A DNA stretch of 9,090 nt from positions 1 through 9,090 of the forward strand of contig JAXFQS010000143.1 in the NCBI GenBank assembly GCA_034178815.1, in the 5' to 3' direction. This document shows, piece after piece, positions 1-7,169 of the stretch (position 1 is the first letter of the stretch; each line of letters opens with the position of its first letter). Origin of the DNA: JAXFQS01 sp034178815. Its GTDB lineage: Bacteria > Verrucomicrobiota > Kiritimatiellia > RFP12 > DVOR01. The notes under the pieces are model-generated. The model had not been told where the DNA came from and did no database searches. It saw only the letters and a list, made by a program, of their open reading frames with translations. The translations under genes were made by a program, and so were the position numbers.

Positions 1-1
1 G

Positions 2-574
2 ATGGTGGCTGATTTGGTTCCGGAGAAGCGGCACGGATTGTTGATTCAGGAGGCGCGGCTGATTGCGCGGCGGGTGCCGAATTTGGTGTTGTTGTTTATT
101 GGGCGGGGGGATCGGAGGGGGCATTGGCGGCGTCAGTGGCATGAGGCTCTTGAGGGGATTGAGGTGCGTTGGGTGACGGATTGTGATCGGGCATCGGATT
201 GGTTGGGGGCTTACGATGTGCTGGTCTCACCATCGTCTCAGGAGGCGTTCGGCCGGGCGGTTGCCGAGGCGATGTTGGCTGGGGTTCCGGTGGTGGCGCG
301 GGATGCGGGGGGGCCTGGCGATTTTATCCAGGATGGGCGGACGGGGCTGCTGGTGCGTGCGCGGCATCGTCGGCCGGGGGATTTGGCTGCGGCGGTGTTG
401 CGGCTGGTTGAGGATCGGGCTTTCGCGGCGTCGGTTGCGGCGCGGGCGAGGGCGTCGGCTGTGGAGCGGTTTGCTCCGGAGAAGATGGCCCGGAGGCTGG
501 CGGAGACTTATGAGCAGATTCTGCGGCACGCGGTTGGGGTCGCTGGCGAGGATGGGGAGGAGTCGGACGAATAG
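2..574 (+). CDS. GT4-family glycosyltransferase, C-terminal part (cut by window start)
   Basis: The reading frame is already open at the window edge. Its first residues (MVADLVPEKRHGLLI) match the interior start of the second Rossmann domain of GT4 enzymes, so the ATG at base 2 is an internal Met and the true start lies upstream. Visible parts: the VPEK-type strand at residues 3-10, the LFIGRG strand at 31-36, and the nucleotide-sugar binding E-x7-E motif (E81 and E89 within SSQEAFGRAVAEAMLAG), followed by VPVVARDAGG and the GRTGLLV strand at 112-118. The tail ends in an acidic run. Family members transfer a sugar from an NDP-sugar in the cytoplasm or on the inner membrane face, often for surface polysaccharide or glycolipid; donor and acceptor cannot be read here. 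Codons end mostly in G or T. The stop is TAG at 572-574. It is separated from the next gene by 287 bases containing a promoter, so it is probably a different transcription unit. Confidence 0.88.
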   Translation: MVADLVPEKRHGLLIQEARLIARRVPNLVLLFIGRGDRRGHWRRQWHEALEGIEVRWVTDCDRASDWLGAYDVLVSPSSQEAFGRAVAEAMLAGVPVVARDAGGPGDFIQDGRTGLLVRARHRRPGDLAAAVLRLVEDRAFAASVAARARASAVERFAPEKMARRLAETYEQILRHAVGVAGEDGEESDE

Positions 575-678
575 GTGGGTATCTTGCGGGGCTGGCGGTT
601 GGAATCTTTTGGGGGAAATGGTTGGCTGGTTTGAGGGACGCTGGTTGACGCGAATGGGGCTTGGTTGTGGGTATCTTT

Positions 679-717
679 GGGGGTGAGGGGATGTCGGGTT
701 GACGGGCGAAAGGGGGG
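679..717 (+). other. Potential G-quadruplex motif
   Basis: Five G-tracts of three or more (679-683, 687-690, 696-698, 704-706, 712-717) are separated by loops of 3 to 5 bases. This satisfies the usual G3+N1-7 pattern on the non-template strand. It lies about 20 bases upstream of the -35 box at 738. The local background is very G-rich, so chance formation is a real alternative, and no function is shown. Confidence 0.35.
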
Positions 718-737
718 CATCGCGCCACGGTTTTGGT

Positions 738-766
738 TTGACAGAATCGGGGAATTTTGTTAGCCT
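738..766 (+). promoter_or_regulatory. Sigma70-type promoter for the DUF4838/GH2 operon
   Basis: A perfect -35 hexamer TTGACA (738-743) is followed by exactly 17 bases and a partial -10 hexamer TAGCCT (761-766), with a locally A/T-rich patch (AATTTTGTTAG) in otherwise G-rich DNA. It sits about 95 bases upstream of the first gene of the locus. The -10 is imperfect, which suggests moderate strength or activator dependence. No operator repeat is evident around it. Confidence 0.62.
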
Positions 767-861
767 CTTCCGTCCATTTGCGGACTCGTTTTGGAGGCCG
801 TTCGCAGGAGGTTTTGGGCGCGGGGATTGGTTGAAGAAGGGGGCCGAGGGAGAAGAGTTCG

Positions 862-2691
862 ATGAAGTTTGTTTCTGCCGTGTGGATGGCGCTGGCGGCT
901 GCGACCGTAGCGTCCGGATTCGCAATCGTTTCGCCCGATGGCGAGCCTGCAGCGGGTGTGGTTGTCGACGAGAACGCGCCCAACAGCGCCGTGCTCGTGG
1001 CCCAGTCCTTCGTCAAGTATGTCAGGGAGATGACGGGCGCCCGCCTGCGAGTTGTCGACGAACCCGACGAGGGCAATGTCATCCGCATCGGACGCCCCGG
1101 CATCGCGTCAACCAACATCGACGCAATCGCCGTCTTCGTCAATCCCAAACGCGAACTGGAGATTACCGGAAACGGCTGGAGGGCCATCCATTACGCCGCC
1201 TACAAGTTCCTCGAGAATGCCTTCGGCGTGCGCTACTGGTCGCCCTGGCGCGAGCATGTCCCCAAGCACAAAGGGCTCTCCATCCCCGATACCTACTCCC
1301 TCCGTTACGCCCCCCCGTTCGAAGTGCGCTCGGGTTGGAGTGTGAGCGACTGCACCCCAAGAGGCAAGGAGTGGGCAAAGCGCGTCGGGCACAACGGCCC
1401 GCTTGGCTATCCCGTCGGAATCGGCGAGACAATGATGAACCTTTTCCTCAATCCCCGCAAGTACTTCGTTCACCACCAGGAGTGGTATGCCCAGGTGAAA
1501 GACTACCGCAAAGGAAGCCAGATCTGCCCCAGCAACCCAGAAGCCCTAGAGACGCTCGTAGAGGAAGTTCGCGACTACCTTCATAAGCACCCCGACACCC
1601 TAGTTCTATCCCTCGCCTCCCAGGACAACTGCGAGTTCTGCACCTGCCCGGATTGCAAGAAAATCTCCCAGAAAGGGGGCAACGCCGCGCTCGAAATCTA
1701 TGTGGCAAACCATGTCGCCCGTACCCTCGCCAAGGAGTTTCCAAAGGTACAGTTCTCAGTCCTGGCCTACTGGACAAAGGAGGTCTATCCTAAGCAGATG
1801 CCGCTCGAACCAAATGTATGCGTGGGGCTGGCTCTTGCCTACAACCGGGCCTATCCGGTGTCTGCGGATCGGGGGGTTTGCGCCAATGCCGCGGCGTGGG
1901 CTGAAGCCTGTGGCGGGAAGATTTACATATGGGACTATTACGCCAATTTCCGCAATTTCAACGAGCCACGGCCTGACTTCATCAATATGGGGGCGAATAT
2001 GCGTTATTACCGGGATCATGGGTATCGCGGGGTTTCGGCGCAAATGCGGTTGGGGCGGCTTTCGTACTTTTCTGAGTTGGTGGCTTATTTGTGGGCGCAG
2101 CTGGCGTGGAATCCAGATCAGGACGAGGAAGGTATCATCAAGGAGTATTTCCGGCTGAATTACGGGGCGGGGGCGGAGGATGTCGAGGCGTACTGGAATC
2201 TTCAGCTTCGGGCGATGCGGGGGGCAAAGCATGTGGGGATGGGGATGTATGGGTCGAATTATGATGAATGGTATCGAGCGAAGGAGATGTTTGAGGCGTG
2301 GGATTTACTGAATCACGCGCTTGAGGTGACGAAGGGTAGTCCGCTGGACAATCGGCAGGTGGAGTTTCTGTATTGCGCGGCGCTCAATGATTTGTGCTGG
2401 CGCTGGGATCGGCAGGATCTGGATCGGCACATTCAGACGGCGGAGTTGAAGTATCCTATTCCGGCGCCGTGGGACATGGCGGAGGAACTCAACGATATTG
2501 CGCGCAAGTACAAGGAGGGGTATTGGAGCGAACACAAGGGTTGGGATGAGATGGTCAAGGTTTTTCGCGAGATGCATTCGGCTCGCAAGGCGAAGTTCGA
2601 GGCAAACCCGGAGGGGTCTGTCTACAGGGGAAAGAACTTCCGTCCTTATCTTAAGAGACCTTACAAGGTCTACCAGTCGTTGGTGCGTTAG
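862..2691 (+). CDS. Secreted DUF4838-domain protein, putative glycoside hydrolase
   Basis: 609 residues. It starts at ATG 862 with AGGGAG at 847-852 as a ribosome binding site and has a clear signal peptide (MKFVSAVWMALAAATVASGFA, likely cut near residue 21). An N-terminal GH67/GH20-like alpha/beta domain covers about 25-140, including TGNGWRAIHYAAYKFLENAFG, typical of proteins that precede a carbohydrate-active TIM barrel. The DUF4838 barrel covers about 150-430 (SLASQDN at 250-256, CxxCxCxxC at 257-265, YIWDYYANF at 355-363, AYLWAQLAWNPD at 408-419), followed by a helical C-terminal region to 600. Some DUF4838 proteins are endo-beta-N-acetylglucosaminidases of family GH163, and the fold resembles GH67 alpha-glucuronidases. 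Beside GH10 xylanases, a side-chain activity on xylan is a plausible inference, but the substrate is not determined. The position where I remember relatives having FEQ reads SAQ (392-394). Wobble usage changes from C-ending to G/T-ending near base 1820. Confidence 0.85.
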   Translation: MKFVSAVWMALAAATVASGFAIVSPDGEPAAGVVVDENAPNSAVLVAQSFVKYVREMTGARLRVVDEPDEGNVIRIGRPGIASTNIDAIAVFVNPKRELEITGNGWRAIHYAAYKFLENAFGVRYWSPWREHVPKHKGLSIPDTYSLRYAPPFEVRSGWSVSDCTPRGKEWAKRVGHNGPLGYPVGIGETMMNLFLNPRKYFVHHQEWYAQVKDYRKGSQICPSNPEALETLVEEVRDYLHKHPDTLVLSLASQDNCEFCTCPDCKKISQKGGNAALEIYVANHVARTLAKEFPKVQFSVLAYWTKEVYPKQMPLEPNVCVGLALAYNRAYPVSADRGVCANAAAWAEACGGKIYIWDYYANFRNFNEPRPDFINMGANMRYYRDHGYRGVSAQMRLGRLSYFSELVAYLWAQLAWNPDQDEEGIIKEYFRLNYGAGAEDVEAYWNLQLRAMRGAKHVGMGMYGSNYDEWYRAKEMFEAWDLLNHALEVTKGSPLDNRQVEFLYCAALNDLCWRWDRQDLDRHIQTAELKYPIPAPWDMAEELNDIARKYKEGYWSEHKGWDEMVKVFREMHSARKAKFEANPEGSVYRGKNFRPYLKRPYKVYQSLVR

Positions 2692-2728
2692 AATTGGTTC
2701 GTTTGTTTAGTAGGAAAGGGTCCTGTCC

Positions 2729-5491
2729 ATGCGTATCTCTGCCATCCTGTCGTTAGCAGCAATCTTCTCGCTGGGAGCCTTTGGCGCGGAGCCGATTCCG
2801 CTTCCGGAGCATCCGCGTCCCGACTGGGAACGCGCGGAGTGGATGAATCTCAACGGGAAGTGGGCATTCGGCTTCGGAGAGACGGCGGATTGCATCGACC
2901 GTTCGATTACGGTGCCGTTTGGCTGGGGAACGCCGTTGAGCGGCGTCGAGACGGCTGAAACGCGGACGAAGGGCTTCTACCGGCGCACGATCCGAATCCC
3001 GGAAAGGTGGAAAGGACGGCGCGTCTTTCTCGTGGTCGGGGCCTCCGACTGGGAGAGCAAGGTGTGGCTCGACGGACTCTATTTGGGGTGCCATCAGGGC
3101 GGCTATGTGCCCTTCGAGTTCGACCTCTCGCCCTTCGCCAAATGTGGCCAGGAGCAGACCATCGAGATAGCCGTCCGGGACGATATCGGCGAAGGAGCCG
3201 GCGGCGTTCAGCGCGACGGACGCCTCTACGGCAAGCAGGGCTACGGAGATGTGCGCGGCATTTGGCAGACCGTCTACCTGGAAGCCCGCGGCGAGAACTA
3301 CTTGGACTACGCCCACTTCCTCCCCGACCTCGTACGGACCGGCGTCACGCTCAGGGTCGGCCTCGCCCTGCCCGCGAAAAAGGACGCCACCCGCGTGACC
3401 GTCCGCTTCCGCCCGGAAGACCGCAAAGAGCCCGCCACACTCCTCTTCAACCGCGGCGAAATGGCCAAGGAATGCTTCATCCCCCTAGACAACCCGCACC
3501 TCTGGGAACTCCACGACCCCTACCTCTACGAAGTCCAGGTCGCCCTCGACTCCGAAGGCGAAATCGACCGCGTCGCAACCTACTTCGGCATGCGCTCGGT
3601 GGGCGTCGGACACATGCCCGGAACCAACATCCCCTATATCACCCTGAACGGCAAACCCCACTACCTGCGCCTTTGCCTCGACCAGTCTTACCACCCCCAA
3701 GGCTACTACACCTTCCCCAGCGACGAGTTCATGCGCAAGGAAATCGAACTGACCAAGCGTTTGGGCCTCGACGGAAACCGCATACACATCAAAGTGGAGA
3801 TTCCGCGCAAACTCTACTGGGCAGACAAACTCGGCTGCCTAATCATGGCAGATGTGCCAAACGCCTGGGGCTGGCCAGACGATATCTTCTTCCGCGAACA
3901 CGACCATGCCTGGAAAGGTATGCTCAAACGCGACATGAACCATCCCAGCATCTTCTCCTGGGTGCTCTTTAACGAGACCTGGGGTCTCAAGAACAAAGAC
4001 ATGGCAAAGAGGCCAGACCTCGAAGCAATCCCGTGGTATCTCCCCGATGCCCAAGGTCGCGTCGCCAAGCGGTATTTCGAAGCCAAGAAAGCCGATCCGA
4101 CAAGGCTAATCGAGGATAATTCACCTTGCTACAACGACCATGTCATCAGCGACATCAACAGCTTTCACGGGTACCAACCAGGCTGGGCATGGGAAGGCTT
4201 CATCCGCTCCTATACAGACCAACTCGCGCCAGGCTCGAGGCGCAACTTTATCGGCGGATTCGCGCAAACGGGTGCGCCTTTGATCAACTCGGAATGTGGG
4301 AATGTTTGGGGGTATCTCGGCTCGACGGGGGATGTCGACGATTCGTGGGATTATCACGGTATGATGGATGCGTTTCGCAGGCAGATGCGGTGTGCGGGAT
4401 GGCTTTACACGGAGCATCACGATGTGACGAATGAGTGGAACGGTTATGTGCGTTTCGATCGGAGCGAGAAGGACTTCGGCTATGGGGCTTTGTTCCCGGG
4501 AATGAGTGTGAGGGACTTCCATTCGGACGCGTATATCGGGCTTGAGCGGGAGGTGTTTTCGGTGCATAAGGCGGGGGAGAGGTGGCGCATTCCGCTCTCG
4601 GTTTCGTTGGTGACGGACGCATTTGCGGGGCGTGAGTTGTCGATGCGTGCGGAGGTTCGGTGGACGGACGGACATGGGCGCGGGCAGGTGCGTTCGTTGG
4701 GGGAGGTGGCGCGTTTTTGCGCAAAGTCTTGGCAGCAAGGCGGTGTCGGCGAGGTGGTGGTGGCGTTGCCGGATTCGGCGGCGGTGGGAACGGTGAATGT
4801 GTCGCTTTTGGATGGCGAGCGGACAATCGGGAGGAACTTTACTTGTTTCCATGTGCCGGGCGGGACGGACTCCGGGAGGTTGGCTGGGAAGTTCTCGGGG
4901 GCGCGTTTCTCGGTGAAGGAGTGGAAGGTGCTCGAAGGGCTGAAGTGGTGTGGCGCGGGGGAGGGGGAGTTTCGTTTCAGTTTCGACATCGGGGCGCTTC
5001 CTGCGTCGGGGAAGGTTCGGTTCCAGGCGGAGGTTTCGACGCGTCCTTTGTTGCGGAAGGATGCGGAGGGGGCGAACATTTCGGCGGCCGATTTGGTCTA
5101 TATGGTTGGGGGGGGGACGAAGGCGGGCGACCGCAATGCGAATGCTTATCCTCAGACGGACGATGTGCGTCATCCCGGGGCAGTCGAGGTGGTTGTTGGC
5201 GGGCAGGTGGTGGCGAAGGTGGCGTTGCCGGACGATCCGGCGGATCATCGTGGGATTCTCTCGTGGGGGTATCAGAAGCGTGACCGCCGGTTGCAGGATG
5301 CGGGGACATATGGTTATCTGGTCGAGGCGGAGATTCCTCGCGATTTGATGCGTCGTGCAGCGAACGGTAAGCGTCTGGAGGTGATTCTGCGCTCGGTCGG
5401 GAAGTGCGGCTTGGCGGTCTACGGGGAGCGGTTTGGGCGCTATCCGTTTGGGCCTCAGTTGATAATCGAAGAGGCGGGCACCGTGCAGTGA
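2729..5491 (+). CDS. Secreted GH2-family glycoside hydrolase with extra C-terminal module
   Basis: 920 residues. It starts at ATG 2729 with AGGAAAGG at 2712-2719 as ribosome binding site, 37 bases after the DUF4838 stop, so it is probably in the same operon. The signal peptide is MRISAILSLAAIFSLGAFGA (1-20). The GH2 jelly-roll domain covers about 25-187 (LNGKWAF at 41-47, WLDGLYLG at 113-120, GIWQTVYLE at 177-185), the Ig-like domain about 190-295, and the TIM barrel about 300-610. Asn415-Glu416 (FNET) is the expected acid/base and Glu522 (NSE) the expected nucleophile, so it should be a retaining exo-enzyme. The barrel matches a GH2 subgroup with LDQSYHPQGYYTFPSDEF (317-334) and KVEIPRKLYWADKLG (355-369). 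GH2 spans beta-galactosidase, beta-glucuronidase, beta-mannosidase, arabinosidase and others; I cannot choose. Residues about 720-920 form an added beta-rich module ending in LAVYGERFGRYPF. A run of nine G (5108-5116) lies in this module. Confidence 0.88.
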   Translation: MRISAILSLAAIFSLGAFGAEPIPLPEHPRPDWERAEWMNLNGKWAFGFGETADCIDRSITVPFGWGTPLSGVETAETRTKGFYRRTIRIPERWKGRRVFLVVGASDWESKVWLDGLYLGCHQGGYVPFEFDLSPFAKCGQEQTIEIAVRDDIGEGAGGVQRDGRLYGKQGYGDVRGIWQTVYLEARGENYLDYAHFLPDLVRTGVTLRVGLALPAKKDATRVTVRFRPEDRKEPATLLFNRGEMAKECFIPLDNPHLWELHDPYLYEVQVALDSEGEIDRVATYFGMRSVGVGHMPGTNIPYITLNGKPHYLRLCLDQSYHPQGYYTFPSDEFMRKEIELTKRLGLDGNRIHIKVEIPRKLYWADKLGCLIMADVPNAWGWPDDIFFREHDHAWKGMLKRDMNHPSIFSWVLFNETWGLKNKDMAKRPDLEAIPWYLPDAQGRVAKRYFEAKKADPTRLIEDNSPCYNDHVISDINSFHGYQPGWAWEGFIRSYTDQLAPGSRRNFIGGFAQTGAPLINSECGNVWGYLGSTGDVDDSWDYHGMMDAFRRQMRCAGWLYTEHHDVTNEWNGYVRFDRSEKDFGYGALFPGMSVRDFHSDAYIGLEREVFSVHKAGERWRIPLSVSLVTDAFAGRELSMRAEVRWTDGHGRGQVRSLGEVARFCAKSWQQGGVGEVVVALPDSAAVGTVNVSLLDGERTIGRNFTCFHVPGGTDSGRLAGKFSGARFSVKEWKVLEGLKWCGAGEGEFRFSFDIGALPASGKVRFQAEVSTRPLLRKDAEGANISAADLVYMVGGGTKAGDRNANAYPQTDDVRHPGAVEVVVGGQVVAKVALPDDPADHRGILSWGYQKRDRRLQDAGTYGYLVEAEIPRDLMRRAANGKRLEVILRSVGKCGLAVYGERFGRYPFGPQLIIEEAGTVQ

Positions 5492-5494
5492 GAC

Positions 5495-5523
5495 TTGTTA
5501 TTTGGAATGGGGTGTGGTAATAT
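5495..5523 (+). promoter_or_regulatory. Sigma70-type promoter for the GH10 pair
   Basis: TTGTTA (5495-5500), exactly 17 bases, then TAATAT (5518-5523): four of six and five of six matches to the consensus hexamers with ideal spacing. It begins just after the GH2 stop codon (5489-5491). The expected transcription start near 5530 lies upstream of the GH10 ribosome binding site. This would let the GH10 genes be expressed separately from the DUF4838/GH2 transcript. A longer reading frame could be opened by a TTG at 5495, but that TTG is better explained as the -35 box. Confidence 0.6.
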
Positions 5524-5548
5524 GTACCTTTCAATGTCACTGGTTAGT

Positions 5549-5553
5549 AGGAG
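5549..5553 (+). promoter_or_regulatory. Ribosome binding site that fixes the first GH10 start
   Basis: AGGAG lies 7 bases before ATG 5561. Earlier in-frame starts (TTG 5495, ATG 5522, ATG 5534) have no such site, and they overlap the promoter or the expected transcription start. The site is part of TTAGTAGGA (5544-5552), also found before the GH2 gene at 2707-2715. Confidence 0.7.
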
Positions 5554-5560
5554 TTGTCGT

Positions 5561-7096
5561 ATGAGTCTAGTACCTTTCCTTGCCGTTCCAATGTTGCTCT
5601 CTGGCGTGTCGCTTGCCGCCGCCCCGGATCCGTCGGTGATGAGCGCCGCCTACTGGGAGAAGTGGAATGCCGCCGAGCAGGCTCGCATTGACGCGGACAT
5701 CGAGAAGCACCGGATGGCCGACTGTGTTTTCTCCGCCGATGGGCTTAAACCGGGAACCGAGGTGACGGTTGAACAATTGACGCACGACTTTATTTTCGGG
5801 GCGCACATCTTCAACTTCGACCAACTGGGTGCGGATAAACTCAACGAAGCGTACAAGGCCCTTTACGGCACGCTCTTCAACTCTGCGACCGTTCCCTTCT
5901 ACTGGCGCGAGTTCGAACCCGAGGAGGGAAAGATGCGCTTCGATGCAGAGGCTCGGGATACCGCCGCCTTCTGGAATAACTGCTCCAATCCCAAGCATCA
6001 GTTCCACTGGCGCCGCCCTGCGCCTGGCCCAATCGTCGACTTCTGCGAGCGGAAGGGCATTCGGGCCCACGGACATGTGTTGGCCTGGGGCAACTACATG
6101 TGGCAAGTCCCCCAATGGCTCACGGACAAGGCCGGCGCGGAACTTGACTTTATGCAGGGCGCGACAAGAGGAAACAACGATTGGAGCCCAAAGGGAACAG
6201 GCGGTCGCGATGAACTCCAGCGCGACAAGAAGGCCATCTTCGAGGAACTTTCCATCGATGAGCTTCAGCGCCAAGCGCCCAACTACATCCAGGCGCTCAA
6301 CGATACCCTAGCCCGCCGCATCTACGCCATAGCCCTGCGCTACGGTGACCGCATCCAGAGTTGGGATGTCGCCAACGAATCCGCCACCGATTACGGCGCC
6401 GGCCGCCTCATCCCCGGAGACAAAATCTGCAAAAGCCACTACGGCCCCATGCCCGGAGACTACGCCTACCGCGCCTTCAAACTCGCCGAGAGCGTCTTCC
6501 CCTCCAGCGTCAAACTCAACATCAACGACTATGTGGGCGACCACCGCTACTACAGTCAAGTCACCAATATGCTCGCCCGAGGGTGCAAAATCGACATAGT
6601 CGGTTCCCAGATGCACCTGTTCGACCCCAACCAGATTGTCGCAATCTCCGAAGGCGACGATATCGAAACCCCCGAAATCGTCCGCAAACGCTTTGAACTC
6701 CTCGGCCGAATCGGGCGCCCCATACACCTGAGCGAAATCACCATCACCTCCCCGACCAACACCCCCTGCGGCCTCGATATGCAAGCCATCGTCGCCCGGA
6801 ACCTCTACCGCCTCTGGTTCAGCCTCAAGCCCATGATGGGCATCACCTGGTGGAATGTCGTCGACGACTGCGGAGCCCCGGGAGAACCCTCTGTTTCAGG
6901 TCTCTTCACCCGGCAAATGCAGCCCAAACCCGCCTACTTCGCGCTAGACAAACTCATCAACCACGAGTGGCGCACCAACCTGAAGGTCACAGTCAGCCCA
7001 GACGGAAAAGTCAAATTCCGCGGATTCAAAGGTCGCTACCGCCTGACCTGGAAAGAAGACGGAAAAACCCGCTGCTCAGAGATTACCGTTCGCTAA
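5561..7096 (+). CDS. Secreted GH10-family endo-beta-1,4-xylanase-like enzyme, copy 1
   Basis: 511 residues from ATG 5561. The signal peptide is MSLVPFLAVPMLLSGVSLAA, unusual in lacking Lys or Arg before the hydrophobic stretch. Residues about 25-80 form an N-terminal region found in GH10 proteins of this type (YWEKWNAAEQARIDADIEK, then EQLTHDFIFGAHIF). The GH10 barrel runs about 80-475: FNSATVPFYWREFEPEEGK (106-124), AHGHVLAWGNY (169-179), WDVANES with acid/base Glu273, GSQMHLF with Gln350 and His352, nucleophile Glu392 in HLSEITIT, and ITWWNVVD (428-435). A short beta-rich tail (FRGFKGRYRLTW) follows. GH10 enzymes cut internal xylan bonds with retention. The usual VWH motif reads AWG (Gly177), changing an active-site His, so the preferred backbone may differ from plain xylan. 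The next gene is a tandem paralogue 73 bases downstream. Most of its codons end in C or A, unlike the flanking genes. Confidence 0.88.
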   Translation: MSLVPFLAVPMLLSGVSLAAAPDPSVMSAAYWEKWNAAEQARIDADIEKHRMADCVFSADGLKPGTEVTVEQLTHDFIFGAHIFNFDQLGADKLNEAYKALYGTLFNSATVPFYWREFEPEEGKMRFDAEARDTAAFWNNCSNPKHQFHWRRPAPGPIVDFCERKGIRAHGHVLAWGNYMWQVPQWLTDKAGAELDFMQGATRGNNDWSPKGTGGRDELQRDKKAIFEELSIDELQRQAPNYIQALNDTLARRIYAIALRYGDRIQSWDVANESATDYGAGRLIPGDKICKSHYGPMPGDYAYRAFKLAESVFPSSVKLNINDYVGDHRYYSQVTNMLARGCKIDIVGSQMHLFDPNQIVAISEGDDIETPEIVRKRFELLGRIGRPIHLSEITITSPTNTPCGLDMQAIVARNLYRLWFSLKPMMGITWWNVVDDCGAPGEPSVSGLFTRQMQPKPAYFALDKLINHEWRTNLKVTVSPDGKVKFRGFKGRYRLTWKEDGKTRCSEITVR

Positions 7097-7133
7097 ACGC
7101 GCGCCGCCGCGTTGGACGCCAACCACCCCGTCC
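7096..7133 (+). repeat. Two small inverted repeats between the GH10 genes
   Basis: AACGCG (7096-7101) pairs with CGCGTT (7108-7113) around a 6-base loop, directly after the stop codon. TGGACG (7113-7118) pairs with CGTCCA (7129-7134) around a 10-base loop. The two stems touch at the same T and would compete. Neither is followed by a T-tract, so they do not look like a terminator; they could slow decay or reduce read-through. Stems of this size arise by chance in GC-rich DNA. Confidence 0.25.
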
Positions 7134-7156
7134 ACCACCGTTTAGCCCCCTCGAAA

Positions 7157-7162
7157 AAGGAG
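7157..7162 (+). promoter_or_regulatory. Strong ribosome binding site of the second GH10 gene
   Basis: AAGGAG lies 7 bases before ATG 7170. The frame has an upstream in-frame stop at 7143-7145 and no other start between, so the start is fixed. I see no promoter in the 73-base gap, which supports co-transcription with the preceding GH10 gene. Confidence 0.75.
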
Positions 7163-7169
7163 ACTTGCA

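Larger units (their letters stand above)
575..861 (+). other. G-rich intergenic region upstream of the glycan locus
   Basis: This 287-base stretch has no convincing gene; open frames across it in either direction are low-complexity shadows. It is strongly G/T-rich on the + strand. It contains an 11-bp direct repeat (GTGGGTATCTT at 575-585 and 667-677), a run of five closely spaced G-tracts at 679-717, and a promoter at 738-766. I see no hairpin followed by a T-tract that would end the upstream glycosyltransferase transcript. The putative transcription start near 773 would leave a leader of roughly 90 bases before the DUF4838 gene, with no recognised riboswitch. Confidence 0.6.

Noticed and set aside
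640..706. Two further -35-like boxes (TTGACG) upstream of the main promoter
   Set aside because: Neither has an acceptable -10 hexamer at 16-18 bases; the TTGACA box at 738 is clearly better.
227..1187. Antisense frames across the intergenic region (227-925 and 324-1187)
   Set aside because: They cross from the glycosyltransferase through the promoter into the DUF4838 gene and encode Pro/Ser/Arg low-complexity sequence. The + strand G-richness alone produces such frames.
699..1586. + strand frame of 295 codons overlapping the promoter and the DUF4838 start
   Set aside because: It is out of frame with the DUF4838 protein, mostly Arg-rich, and includes the promoter sequence. It has no domain.
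3007..3972. + strand frame of 321 codons inside the GH2 gene
   Set aside because: It is a Pro/Arg-rich shadow of the GH2 frame in the C-ending block; the GH2 frame carries all conserved motifs here.
4121..5248. Long antisense frame (375 codons) under the GH2 gene
   Set aside because: It is rich in Arg, His and Pro with no recognisable domain, lies opposite a gene with intact catalytic motifs, and follows from the lack of stops in high-GC antisense DNA. No ribosome binding site or promoter supports it.
7096..7133. Rho-independent terminator between the GH10 genes
   Set aside because: The inverted repeats are short and no T-tract follows. Kept only as a weak repeat feature.
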